DNA from: Desulfuromusa kysingii
GTDB taxonomy: Bacteria > Desulfobacterota > Desulfuromonadia > Desulfuromonadales > Geopsychrobacteraceae
Direction of reading: 5' to 3'
Assembly (NCBI RefSeq): GCF_900107645.1
Contig: NZ_FNQN01000004.1
Span: forward strand, 1-64,000
DNA length: 64,000 nucleotides
Below the pieces are notes generated by a model. It ran no database searches. It saw only the letters and a list, made by a program, of their open reading frames with translations, and was not told the origin of the DNA. The position numbers and the translations under genes are program-made. Position 1 is the first letter of the stretch. Each line of letters begins with the position of its first letter. Positions 8,132 to 16,737 of the stretch are shown here, piece by piece.

Positions 8132-8374
8132 ATGCACGACGGCTGTAGTGGAAGTTTTGGCAATGGTGAGCAAATTGTCAACAAATTAAGGCAGATGGGA
8201 TTCAGCAGTTATGCTATGCCGATACCCATTGAGATTAAATGTACCAGCTGTGAGACAACTTTCACCATGGAAACAATGGAAGACAAGTGTGACAGTTGCG
8301 GCATGACCTATGGTGTCACACCCTGCCATGCAACAGATCCCGGAAGCATCCAACCGGCAGGTATCAACTATTAA
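8132..8374 (+). CDS. Small zinc-ribbon protein of the Hcp-associated cluster
   Basis: 80-residue protein with two CxxC knuckles, CTSC at about 38-41 and CDSC at about 53-56, forming a probable zinc ribbon. A third conserved-looking tail, YGVTPCHATDP, has one more Cys-His pair, and another Cys lies at residue 5. Last gene of the cluster, 21 bp after the ATPase, with GGGAGA before its ATG. Small proteins with a similar ...GVTPC...DP..IQ.AGI tail occur, from memory, in other anaerobes. It may bind metal or nucleic acid, or be a partner of the GTPase; no function is shown. Confidence 0.8.
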   Translation: MHDGCSGSFGNGEQIVNKLRQMGFSSYAMPIPIEIKCTSCETTFTMETMEDKCDSCGMTYGVTPCHATDPGSIQPAGINY

Positions 8375-8381
8375 GTCAATC

Positions 8382-8407
8382 GCGGGCGAACCGCTTCGTT
8401 CGCCCGC
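8382..8407. terminator. Hairpin between converging genes
   Basis: Perfect 10-bp stem GCGGGCGAAC / GTTCGCCCGC with a six-base loop, directly after the zinc-ribbon gene and before the convergent PilZ gene. No clear T-tract on either side, so it may act as a weak terminator or as a 3-prime-end protector. Confidence 0.5.
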
Positions 8408-8441
8408 CTTGAACCACAATCGGGGCTACGACTCAAACTTT

Positions 8442-9092
8442 TCACAACAGCTCCTCGCTGGCAGAGGTAGAAATGTATTGCCATAACACGGCCCGATCAG
8501 CACTCTTCAGCGGGTAAAACTTAATCCCGACGTTATGTTTGGCATGCTGAGCCTCTTTAGCTTTTTCAGTCCAGCAAACCTGTCCGGTGACAAAAATAAC
8601 ACTTTCATCTCCCGGCAGAGAAAATTCCAGCGCGATCTCCTCCCGAACCTTTGGTAACGGGTTTGATCCCGGCACTTCCACCCGTGCACCCTCCATACTT
8701 AAGTTATAAAAGTTACAGCTGCAGGCGTTTTTGCCGTAACAAACTTCGACCCGAAAAGGGGTTGAAAACTGTAATCGAAAGTTGTCCCGAGCTCCGGTCA
8801 TCATCCCTTGCAGAATCGTCAAAAACTGCTTGATGCTCTTCTTGCTTTCAGCCGAGCTACGACCATTTTCCGCCATCGAATTATTCTCGTCAATCACTTC
8901 ATCGAGGAGTTTTCGATAGCGAAAAAAACGTTTCAGCAGATCCTGCCGGTCGAAAGTAAAACCGTTGGATGAAACCAGGACATTATTAACGGCAACTTCA
9001 GCGCCGCAGTGTTCGCATACAATTGTCTGAATTTCTGCCAACAGCGCAGATTTAATATATTTACTGCATTTTGGACATTTCATTATCAACAT
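8442..9092 (-). CDS. Zinc-ribbon and PilZ domain protein
   Basis: 216-residue cytoplasmic protein. The N-terminus has a zinc ribbon (CPKC and CEHC about 17 residues apart, near residues 6-27), followed by a charged helical region. The C-terminal ~110 residues look like a PilZ domain: RDNFRLQFSTPFRVEV gives an R-X3-R-like basic start, then SMEGARVEV (the usual D/NxSxxG motif) and VGIKFYPL. PilZ domains bind cyclic di-GMP. The neighbouring HD-GYP regulator degrades this messenger, so a shared signalling role is plausible. Start at 9092 is chosen because ATG there follows GAGG by six bases; a GTG 36 bp upstream has no ribosome-binding site. The RxxxR motif is imperfect, so c-di-GMP binding is not certain. 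Confidence 0.8.
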   Translation of the reverse strand: MLIMKCPKCSKYIKSALLAEIQTIVCEHCGAEVAVNNVLVSSNGFTFDRQDLLKRFFRYRKLLDEVIDENNSMAENGRSSAESKKSIKQFLTILQGMMTGARDNFRLQFSTPFRVEVCYGKNACSCNFYNLSMEGARVEVPGSNPLPKVREEIALEFSLPGDESVIFVTGQVCWTEKAKEAQHAKHNVGIKFYPLKSADRAVLWQYISTSASEELL

Positions 9093-9156
9093 AACTGAGC
9101 CTCGTATTTGATCTTTAAGACTGTCCACGCTGTCGGCACGAAACGGTCATAACCTA

Positions 9157-10275
9157 TTAATTATGATAGGTTTCTTCATCGAGATAACGTTCTTTAATTT
9201 CAAGAATTTCTGCCAAATTTTCAATGAACAGGTCAACCATGACAGGTTCGAAATGTTTACCCGATTCCGCTTTCAGCAAGGCGATAGTCTTTTCCACCGA
9301 CCACGCTTTCTTATAGGGTCGTTCTGAGGTTAACGCATCAAAAACATCACTGATTGCCGCGATTCTGGCAGAAATAGGGATCTCCTCACCAGAAATTCCC
9401 CGCGGATATCCGCTCCCATCCCACTTTTCATGATGGTAAAGAGCGGTTTCACGAGCAAGAACAATCAACTTGGAATCATTATCACCAATGATCTTGGCCC
9501 CTATTTCTGGATGATGTTGCATGACTTTCCACTCTTCTGGAGAGAGCTTCCCAGGCTTAAGCAAAATACTGTCCGGGATACCAATCTTACCGACATCATG
9601 CATGGTACTGGCATAAAGCAACTGTTCGGCATAATCTTTTCCCAAGCCACGCTTAAGTGCCAAAAGACTGCAAGTGTGACTCATCCGATTGACATGGGCT
9701 CCGGTTTCATTATCGCGTAGTTCGCCGGCGGCTCCCAGACGCTTGACGATCTCAAACTGGGTCGCAAGGATTTCACGCGTCCGTTTACGTACCTCTTGTT
9801 CCAGAATATCAGCACGTACGACCTGACGAGTATAATACAAACGTGTCTGCAGGGTATTTTCGATCCGTAACAGGACTTCCCAATCTTCAAAGGGTTTGGT
9901 AATAAAGTCCTTGGCCCCAGCTTCCAACGCCTGCTGACGGGTTTCTTGATCGGTTTGAGCGGTCAGGACAATGACGGGTAGAAATTCGTCCCGAGTGACC
10001 TCTTTAAGTTGTTGTAAGACCTCAATCCCTGACATTTTCGGCATACGGATATCGAGCAGAAGCAAATCAAAGGTATGTTCCCGATACAAAGAAAGGACCT
10101 GGGTTGGATCCGTGGTAGAGTAAATATTCTCGTATTCTTCTTCGTCTAAAACCGCCTCAAGGAGAGCGACATTTGATGGGTTGTCGTCAACAATCAAAAT
10201 CTTTGCATCGTGTATATCTGCGAGTGCAGAGCCCACAGAGAGATCGGTTAAATCAAGAGCCATGTTCATGTTCAA
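9157..10275 (-). CDS. Response regulator with HD-GYP phosphodiesterase domain
   Basis: 372-residue cytoplasmic regulator. Residues about 24-140 form a receiver domain: KILIVDDNPSN, the phosphoacceptor in LLLLDIRMPKMSG, and KPFEDWEV. After a coiled linker comes an HD-GYP domain (about 175-355) with ETGAHVNRMSH, the metal-binding HD in MHDVGKIGIPD, and HHEKWDGSGYPRG carrying the GYP motif, so it should hydrolyse cyclic di-GMP. Its start overlaps the stop of the hybrid kinase by 4 bp, so the two are co-expressed and the kinase is the likely phosphodonor. RpfG-like architecture. Start ATG near the overlap; MNMNMA gives alternative ATGs two and four codons in. Confidence 0.93.
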   Translation of the reverse strand: MNMNMALDLTDLSVGSALADIHDAKILIVDDNPSNVALLEAVLDEEEYENIYSTTDPTQVLSLYREHTFDLLLLDIRMPKMSGIEVLQQLKEVTRDEFLPVIVLTAQTDQETRQQALEAGAKDFITKPFEDWEVLLRIENTLQTRLYYTRQVVRADILEQEVRKRTREILATQFEIVKRLGAAGELRDNETGAHVNRMSHTCSLLALKRGLGKDYAEQLLYASTMHDVGKIGIPDSILLKPGKLSPEEWKVMQHHPEIGAKIIGDNDSKLIVLARETALYHHEKWDGSGYPRGISGEEIPISARIAAISDVFDALTSERPYKKAWSVEKTIALLKAESGKHFEPVMVDLFIENLAEILEIKERYLDEETYHN

Positions 10276-13200
10276 TCCTTCAAAAGGTCCGTCATCGTTG
10301 TATAGAGTAAATCGACATCAATCGGTTTTGGTATATAGCTATTAAACCCTTGCGTATGGACCCTCTTAATAGTTTTCTCCATAGCATCAGCACTCACAGC
10401 AAGAACCGGAACACTTGTTAATTCAGGGTTTTTCTTTATCCGACGCAGCGCTTGAAAGCCATCGATATCGGGTAAATCAAGATCCATCAGAATCAAGTCT
10501 GGTCGATTTTCTGAGGCCATGGAAACACCCTCTTCGCCAGTAGAAGCCACGACTAAACGTAAGTTTTCTAACTCGAGAAAAAGGTCCTGCATAAAAATAA
10601 TATTGGTTGGATCGTCTTCAACATACAATACCAGCTTCTGCTGTCGGCTGGCGACCGGTGTTGCCTCATTATTGCTGACCTCAAGACTGTTCACCCCTTT
10701 CACGATGAAACTTTCTTGATCCACCGGCAAAGTAAACCAGAAGAGGCTACCTTGATTCAACTCACTCTGAAAACCAATTTCTCCACCCATTTTTTCAACT
10801 AACTGCCTGGTAATCGTCATGCCAATCCCAGTTCCTTCAATCTTGCTGGCATTTTCTACAGCACGAGTAAACGGGACAAACAGATCTTTCTGTTTCTCTT
10901 GCGCAATACCAATGCCGGTATCTTCAATAACAAAACGCAAAAATTCAGGGTTCTCGGTTTCAATGTCTATAGTGACCGTGCCGCTCTCTCGGTTGTATTT
11001 GATCGCATTCGATAGAATATTTAACACAACTTGTTTCATCCGTGTCAGATCGGCCTTCACTAACGGCAGGTCTTTACCTGCATACCGACAGGTCATGGAA
11101 ATCGATTTTTCGTTAGCCATAGCAGCCGTCAGAGATAGACAGTCGTCAATAACAATATGTGGTTCTAGCGACTCTAAAGCGAGGGCAAATTCTCCTGATT
11201 CTATCCGTGCCAAATCAAGAATTTCATTGATCAGTTGCAGCAAGTGTTGACCGGCAGTATGAATCTGCGCCGTCATATTCCGCTGTTTTTCATTTAAAGG
11301 ATTCTTTTTACTCTTCAGCATCAGCTGAGAAAATCCATTAATGGCATTCAACGGCGTCCTTAGTTCGTGACTCATATGAGAGAGAAAGTTGGATTTAGCC
11401 TGATTGGCCATCTCTGCTTGTTCTTGCGCTTTCTTTAATTCGGTAATATTTTCTTTAACGGCAACGAAATGGGTTATCTCTTCCTGAGTGTTTCTTATCG
11501 GAATAACCAACACACTCTCATCATAGAGTTCTCCATTTTTTTTCTTATTGATAAACTCACCCTGCCAAATTTTACCCGCTTTGATCGTTGACCACAGCTG
11601 TTTAAAAAGCAACTTTGGAGTAAAACCCGATTGCAGAATCCGCGGATTCAATCCAACGGCCTCAGCAAAACTGTATCCAGTGATTTCCTCAAAGGCAGGG
11701 TTAACATATTCAATAATCCCATCAACGTCAGTAATAACGACACTACTGGGTGACTGCTCCACCACCATTTTTAATTTACGCGTCTCTTCCTCCGAGACTT
11801 TCCTGATGGTGATATCACGAGAAGAGAGGATATAAGCATCACGACCATCATCCTGTTGAAATTTCTGAATCAGTGATTCTATGACATGGATACTGCCCCT
11901 TCTATCTTTGAGTCGGTACTCCATGGGAACAGACCCTTTATAGGCTTCATATAGGGCAGAGATACCCAGGTGTTTTAAATCTTCGGGGAGAACTAAATCA
12001 CTCACATGCATTCCGACCAATTTCTCCGCCGCGATCCCCAATAGTTTTTCTACCGCAGGACTGGTGTAGAGAATACGACCATCAACATCCAAGATGGTCA
12101 TAATATCGGAAATATTTTCTATCAATCGCCGGAAATGTCTCTCACTCTTAATCAGCGTTAATTGGGCCTTCTTACGTTGTAGAATTTGTTCTTCAAGTTC
12201 CTTGGTCCGTCTTTCAACAGTCTCTTCGAGATGGGTATTGAGTTGTTTTAGAGCTTTTTCGGCGTTCCTTTTTGTGCTGATATCCTGCCGATATTCAATC
12301 ATCTGGATCAGTTTCCCGTCACGATCAAAAACCGGATAGCCGTGCACCTCAATAGCAACCTCTTCACCCTGAAGGTTGATATAACTATGCTCAACAACGA
12401 CAGGAGCTTGCGATTGCTTGACTTGCTGCAAAGCACAAGGAAGACCTGGACCCGTGCAAGGCTTGTCACGATCATGAGTGAGGGCATAGCAGGTTGTACA
12501 GGTGCGATTGGCACTGTTGCGAGCCGCCGAGTTTGCCAGCACGATTGCGTAATTTTCGACATCAATGACATAAAATGGGTGGACCAATGACTCAATAACA
12601 TTGTTGAGAAAATCTGCGTCTTGCTTAATTTGCAGTTGCGCGCTTTTCCGCTCGGATATCTCTTGATTTAATGATGCTGTTCGCTGTTGGACAATCTTTT
12701 CCAGATTCTCGTTGGTATTTTGCAGTTCCTGTTGGTAGCTGTCTCGTTCGTGAAGAATTCTTTTGATCGATCGCAGAACCACCCACCCCATCAGCAAAAT
12801 GAAAGCGACGACACAAAAGGATAAAATGCTTTCAACCCTGGTGTAGGTTTGGCTTAAACGGTTATAAATTCCCTGAATCCGCTCCATTTCTTTTTGACTT
12901 GAAAAGTGGATACGGTTGGAATTCTCCACAATTTGCGAAAAAAGAAGCTCAATACCCTTGAAATAGTCCCTGACCTCGCGATCGGACCCAACAATTTCAA
13001 AAAGATCTCTGTTTTGCAGGATGGCAATCTTCGTTGCCACAACAGCTTTAAAGTTAACAATAATCTGATCGAGATCTTCCAGCTTTGCCTTGAGTTCAAT
13101 TATTTCGCGATCAATACGGAGGTGCCCCACATTGCTATAGTTCAACTTTTTTGAAGCGATTTCTTCATTGCCGAAGTTCACGGTATAGGTCAGGGTCTTT

Positions 13201-13529
13201 TCACCCTCCAATTCGAGCACCGCCAATATATTCAAAATTTCCTTCTGGTAACCATGCAAAAGAGTCAAAACAGTCTCTATCTCAGAAACAGATTCGGCAT
13301 TTGACATCTGGTGAAGTTTAACATCGACTGCTAACAGGTTTTTTTGCAAAAGGTATGAAAGTTCTAATTTCTGCTGCTCATTATTCAACAATAAATGCAG
13401 ATGATCACGACGCTGGTCGAGAAGACTGTGCCCAAACATCTGCACAGCGTAACTGACCAAAAGGAGACAGAGCAGAAGGGTAATCTGAGCAATAATATTG
13501 CGATGGAATAATTTGAGAATATTGCTCAT
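10272..13529 (-). CDS. Membrane hybrid sensor histidine kinase with three PAS domains
   Basis: 1085 residues. Two membrane spans (about 12-33 and 232-252) enclose a ~200-residue periplasmic helical sensor region. A coiled coil leads to PAS domains at about 300-420, 465-570 and 585-700. The first PAS contains CTTCYALTHDRDKPC and a third cysteine cluster GLPCAL, which could bind a metal or redox group. The HisKA domain has the phosphoacceptor His in SHMSHELRTPLNAI (about 715-730), then an HATPase domain with GTGIGMTIT (about 830-945) and a C-terminal receiver (about 965-1083) with LILMDLDLPDIDGF. It probably passes phosphate through its own receiver or straight to the HD-GYP protein encoded 4 bp inside its end. 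The signal is unknown. Confidence 0.93.
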   Translation of the reverse strand: MSNILKLFHRNIIAQITLLLCLLLVSYAVQMFGHSLLDQRRDHLHLLLNNEQQKLELSYLLQKNLLAVDVKLHQMSNAESVSEIETVLTLLHGYQKEILNILAVLELEGEKTLTYTVNFGNEEIASKKLNYSNVGHLRIDREIIELKAKLEDLDQIIVNFKAVVATKIAILQNRDLFEIVGSDREVRDYFKGIELLFSQIVENSNRIHFSSQKEMERIQGIYNRLSQTYTRVESILSFCVVAFILLMGWVVLRSIKRILHERDSYQQELQNTNENLEKIVQQRTASLNQEISERKSAQLQIKQDADFLNNVIESLVHPFYVIDVENYAIVLANSAARNSANRTCTTCYALTHDRDKPCTGPGLPCALQQVKQSQAPVVVEHSYINLQGEEVAIEVHGYPVFDRDGKLIQMIEYRQDISTKRNAEKALKQLNTHLEETVERRTKELEEQILQRKKAQLTLIKSERHFRRLIENISDIMTILDVDGRILYTSPAVEKLLGIAAEKLVGMHVSDLVLPEDLKHLGISALYEAYKGSVPMEYRLKDRRGSIHVIESLIQKFQQDDGRDAYILSSRDITIRKVSEEETRKLKMVVEQSPSSVVITDVDGIIEYVNPAFEEITGYSFAEAVGLNPRILQSGFTPKLLFKQLWSTIKAGKIWQGEFINKKKNGELYDESVLVIPIRNTQEEITHFVAVKENITELKKAQEQAEMANQAKSNFLSHMSHELRTPLNAINGFSQLMLKSKKNPLNEKQRNMTAQIHTAGQHLLQLINEILDLARIESGEFALALESLEPHIVIDDCLSLTAAMANEKSISMTCRYAGKDLPLVKADLTRMKQVVLNILSNAIKYNRESGTVTIDIETENPEFLRFVIEDTGIGIAQEKQKDLFVPFTRAVENASKIEGTGIGMTITRQLVEKMGGEIGFQSELNQGSLFWFTLPVDQESFIVKGVNSLEVSNNEATPVASRQQKLVLYVEDDPTNIIFMQDLFLELENLRLVVASTGEEGVSMASENRPDLILMDLDLPDIDGFQALRRIKKNPELTSVPVLAVSADAMEKTIKRVHTQGFNSYIPKPIDVDLLYTTMTDLLKD

Positions 13530-14250
13530 TAACCTAAAAATCCATATTTACGGAAAACATTCTGACCAAAATCTAAGCTAGCCAACGGAAAAAACTTGCA
13601 GCCTAAATCATGATTTTACCTAAGATTGAAACTCTTCATGACCAAGGGTTATTTCTGACTGAATTCTGCTCCGAGCAAAATAAAGTCCATCATCTCATCA
13701 TAAACACCAGTCTTAACGACAATATTCTCGCTCTCCCAACTCACAGCTACGACTTCAGCGAAACCAATAACATTTTAAACGTCAGAGCAAGATTGAACAT
13801 TGCCACAATCATTGTCATGTCACTAGAAATAAAAATAGTGGAATTATCCTCATCTTCTGCTTCTAAATCTGCGTGCAAGTCACAGGCGCACAAAAAAAGA
13901 GGCTAAATGAAACCAATGAAAATTTTCATCTACCCCCCTTTTTCATTATTAGATATTATCAATTAATAATATGTCATACAATAAGATATTGCAAGTGTAA
14001 TGATCAATAAAAGATGAGCGAACAAAAACATACCACACAATAACCGTCAAGATGCTTCCGGACAAACACAGTCTGAGGATGTCACGATCAATCAGGGCCG
14101 AAAATACGCTAGTGAAAGGATAGAGAAACTGGACAATTTCATGAGATTTGGACATCCATTATTTTATCGATGGGGACGAACAAGACAACTCTATGGGGAA
14201 ATAGAGAGAGAAACGGACTTTAGATTGGGGCCATGACAACTTATGAAAAA
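13530..14250. other. AT-rich intergenic region with no credible gene
   Basis: About 720 bp between the kinase start and the rplI terminator. Short frames exist on both strands (for example 13610-13906 on plus and 13949-14155 on minus) but none has a good ribosome-binding site or a recognisable product. In relatives this side of rplI often carries dnaB; it is absent here. The 13950-14000 stretch is very AT-rich (TTATCAATTAATAATATG) and could hold promoters. Confidence 0.5.
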
Positions 14251-14254
14251 ATGT

Positions 14255-14290
14255 AAATAGGACGACAGATTCGACTCTATCGTCCTATTT
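14255..14290 (-). terminator. Rho-independent terminator of the rpsF-rplI operon
   Basis: AAATAGGACGA pairs with TCGTCCTATTT (11 bp) around a loop with a further AGA/TCT pair. T-rich sequence follows on the minus strand, so it can end transcription from rplI; a shorter T-run follows on plus as well. Confidence 0.75.
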
Positions 14291-14321
14291 TTGTCCCACA
14301 AAACATAAAAACTATGTAAAT

Positions 14322-14780
14322 CTATGCTTCTTCTTCAGCAATAACAGTGACTTTCAATTCAGCAACAACACCAACATCTAACTTAACTGAAACAATATGT
14401 TCACCAAGAGACTTGATGGCTTCACCAAGTTGAATTTTCTTTCGATCAATATCGACACCGGCGTCTTTGAGCTTAGCTTCGAGATCCATAGAAGTCACCG
14501 AACCAAACAACTTACCTTCTTCACTGGCACGTTGAGTAAATTCACAACTAACTTTTTCAATCCGAGCCTTGATGCCTTCAGCATCCTTGGTCGCTTTTTC
14601 AAGTTTACGAGCTAATTGACGTTTCTGATGATCTAGCTCTTTGACATTTTTTTCATTGGCCGCGCTGGCCAAACCTTTGGGGATCAAGTAATTTCTGGCA
14701 TAACCAGCCTTGACCGACACCACATCACCGATGATCCCAAGACCATCGATATTCTCTTTTAAAATAATGTTGTTATTCAT
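14322..14780 (-). CDS. rplI: 50S ribosomal protein L9
   Basis: 152-residue structural protein of the large ribosomal subunit. It binds 23S rRNA near the L1 stalk with its N-terminal domain, which is joined by a long helix to a C-terminal domain. The N-terminus MNNNIILKENIDGLG and GYARNYLIPKGLA are the L9 signature. Start chosen at 14780, where ATG follows GGAGAGAC; the frame extends 28 codons further up into the preceding gene without support. Last gene of the rpsF-rpsR-DUF2232-rplI group and followed by a terminator. Confidence 0.97.
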   Translation of the reverse strand: MNNNIILKENIDGLGIIGDVVSVKAGYARNYLIPKGLASAANEKNVKELDHQKRQLARKLEKATKDAEGIKARIEKVSCEFTQRASEEGKLFGSVTSMDLEAKLKDAGVDIDRKKIQLGEAIKSLGEHIVSVKLDVGVVAELKVTVIAEEEA

Positions 14781-14805
14781 GTCTCTCCTCCGTATTGGAT
14801 CGAGT

Positions 14806-15735
14806 TTATATGTTCTTTTGTCTGGGGCGGCGAAAATCAATCCACAGATCAAAGACACCGGCACAGGTAATAATTATTGGTAATGGGTTCAATATCAACA
14901 AAAGAAAATAGATCAGCCCTTTTACCAGAGGTGGATAAGTTTTTTTCTGTAAAAAACTGTTCACGACTGCCATCCCCTGTAAAAAGTACAGGGGTAACAA
15001 GACCACCAACAGATTTCTACCAATCAGCGATACGGCCTCAAGCGGCAGTAGCAAGAAAAAACCTGCGACAATCAGCACCCAGATCAACCCAGGTGGCAAA
15101 CGCCAACGTGAAAACGCTATTCCCGCAATATGGTAATGCTGCCCTTTTAACCGCTGTAACAACAACAAGCATAAGGACTGAATTGCCAGCAACGATGCAA
15201 AATAGAGCCCATAGAAGTTCTTGCCGATAAAATCACTCAGACCATCGACAACTTGTTGCATATTTTGCAGTTGGTCATCACTGAAGCCACTAGCGCGATA
15301 AACTTGCATAGCCTGATCAACTTCGGATTGCAGCATTTGATCAATCAGGGTCTGAAGGTTGACTCCACTAACGAGGACAGTGAACAGGATCATTAATGCC
15401 GTAGCGACTGCCGATCCTGCCGTTGCATACAAAACTGACCGATCCCAAGACCGCTGCTGGCGTAAAAAAAAGGGCAGTAATAGCGAACCAACACCAAAAA
15501 CTCCTAAATAGGCAGCCAAAGTGTAAGTTGTTGCCAATTGTAGCAATAATGCGCTGGTAACAATAACGATGACTAAACTTGAGCGTAAACCAAAACGCAT
15601 ACCCAAGTATGCTGCAGCAAGGGGAGTTAAGAGATTCAGAAACCCACCGGCCGGACCTATCCAACTGACCCCAAGTAAGCAGATCAGAGTGGCTCCGATA
15701 CCAACTACAGTATAAAGTGCCGACTGCCCTTTCAT
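14806..15735 (-). CDS. DUF2232 (YybS-like) membrane protein
   Basis: 309-residue integral membrane protein with about eight hydrophobic segments (for example GIGATLICLLGVSWIGPAGG near the N-terminus and LVKGLIYFLLLILNPLPIII near the C-terminus). Proteins of the DUF2232/YybS family are commonly encoded between rpsR and rplI in Firmicutes and Desulfuromonadia, exactly as here. The biochemical role is not established; some members resemble small-molecule transport components. It starts 23 bp after rpsR and ends 25 bp before rplI, so it is probably translated from the same mRNA as the ribosomal proteins. Confidence 0.85.
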   Translation of the reverse strand: MKGQSALYTVVGIGATLICLLGVSWIGPAGGFLNLLTPLAAAYLGMRFGLRSSLVIVIVTSALLLQLATTYTLAAYLGVFGVGSLLLPFFLRQQRSWDRSVLYATAGSAVATALMILFTVLVSGVNLQTLIDQMLQSEVDQAMQVYRASGFSDDQLQNMQQVVDGLSDFIGKNFYGLYFASLLAIQSLCLLLLQRLKGQHYHIAGIAFSRWRLPPGLIWVLIVAGFFLLLPLEAVSLIGRNLLVVLLPLYFLQGMAVVNSFLQKKTYPPLVKGLIYFLLLILNPLPIIITCAGVFDLWIDFRRPRQKNI

Positions 15736-15758
15736 CTTTATATCAACAAAACCTCACC

Positions 15759-16028
15759 TTAAAGAGAGTGCGATGACGTATAGGGTAACAGTGCAACCTG
15801 CCGAGCATTTTTAATCGCTTCCGCAATTTGTCGCTGGTGCGCAGCGCAGGTCCCGGAAATACGTCGAGGAACGATTTTACCGCGTTCTGACAAGTAATAT
15901 TTCAAGTTATTAACATCTTTGTAGTCGATCGTCTGTTTTTTATCTGCACAATAGCGACAAACTTTACGTCTGCCAAAGCGACGCCGTGGTGGTGCCGATG
16001 ATGGACGAGATGGTCTTTCATAAGCCAT
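15759..16028 (-). CDS. rpsR: 30S ribosomal protein S18
   Basis: 89-residue protein of the small subunit that sits next to S6 on 16S rRNA. It has the basic core [20 protein letters not shown] and a CRYC pair near residue 24, with a third Cys in SGTCAAH, so it is the cysteine-containing form that may bind zinc. The serine/proline/arginine-rich N-terminus is normal for the group. ATG at 16028 follows AGGAGAATG-type Shine-Dalgarno sequence. It lies 62 bp downstream of rpsF. Confidence 0.97.
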   Translation of the reverse strand: MAYERPSRPSSAPPRRRFGRRKVCRYCADKKQTIDYKDVNNLKYYLSERGKIVPRRISGTCAAHQRQIAEAIKNARQVALLPYTSSHSL

Positions 16029-16090
16029 AAATCATTCTCCTAAGTTGTCATCATCCGGAAGGTTCTGGACGGTGACCTGATAATTGTTAT

Positions 16091-16507
16091 TTATTTTTCT
16101 TCGCTGATCTCTACGACTTCGGTCACGACTTCGGTCACGACTTCGGTCACGACTTCGGTCTCTTCAGTAGCAGTCTCTGTTGCCTCAACAACGGGTTCAG
16201 CTTCAACCACAGCAGGAAATTCACCTTCAAATCGAACCGTCAAAAACCGGAGGATTTGTTCATCGAGACGCAGACGTCGCTCAAATTCAGCGATAACTTT
16301 TGGCTCAGCAGAGAAGAGGGTCTGAACATAGTTGCCACGTTCAACCTTTTTAATCGGGTACGCTAGCTTCCGTGTTCCCCAGTTATCAACCTTGTTAATT
16401 TCAGCGGACTGATCTGTAAGTGCCGCCTTGAATTTTTCCACCTTAGCTGTCAGCTCTTCGCCAACGACATCAGGATGGATGATGTAGAGTGATTCGTAAT
16501 TTCTCAT
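16091..16507 (-). CDS. rpsF: 30S ribosomal protein S6 with repeated acidic tail
   Basis: 138-residue small-subunit protein that pairs with S18. The core starts MRNYESLYIIHPDVVGEELT and holds the conserved NWGTRKLAYPIKK and GNYVQTLF. After about residue 95 comes a long acidic tail containing four exact TEVV units encoded by a 12-bp tandem DNA repeat (16113-16160). S6 tails are acidic in many bacteria and in E. coli are lengthened by RimK with glutamates; here the acidic tail is genome-encoded. Start at 16507 is the ATG after AAAGGAG; a longer frame upstream reads through the 5-prime untranslated region. Confidence 0.95.
   Translation of the reverse strand: MRNYESLYIIHPDVVGEELTAKVEKFKAALTDQSAEINKVDNWGTRKLAYPIKKVERGNYVQTLFSAEPKVIAEFERRLRLDEQILRFLTVRFEGEFPAVVEAEPVVEATETATEETEVVTEVVTEVVTEVVEISEEK
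16113..16160. repeat. 12-bp tandem repeat, four exact units, inside rpsF
   Basis: ACGACTTCGGTC repeated four times without a mismatch, in frame (12 bp = 4 codons), encoding (TEVV)4 in the S6 tail. Such a perfect array may vary in number between strains by slippage. Confidence 0.95.
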
Positions 16508-16737
16508 CAATGGAACTCCTTTAGGATTAGCAGCCCCGGAACAACCCGGAGCAAGGATATGCTCAATCCCCCATGGAATTGAGCGAAACAATGGTTTCTA
16601 TCATAGTCTAATGTTTGGTTCAAGTCTTTTCCCCAGAGCAACTGGAGATGAAACGAATATACGTAAAGATCGAATCGATCCTTCTACCGTGATGGAGAGC
16701 ACCAAATTCATACCACTAAAGCCGCTATCAACCCGGA

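Noticed and set aside
13610-14155. Short frames on both strands in the kinase-rplI gap
   Set aside because: No ribosome-binding sites and no family features; the minus frame (68 residues) has one hydrophobic stretch only. Treated as non-coding.
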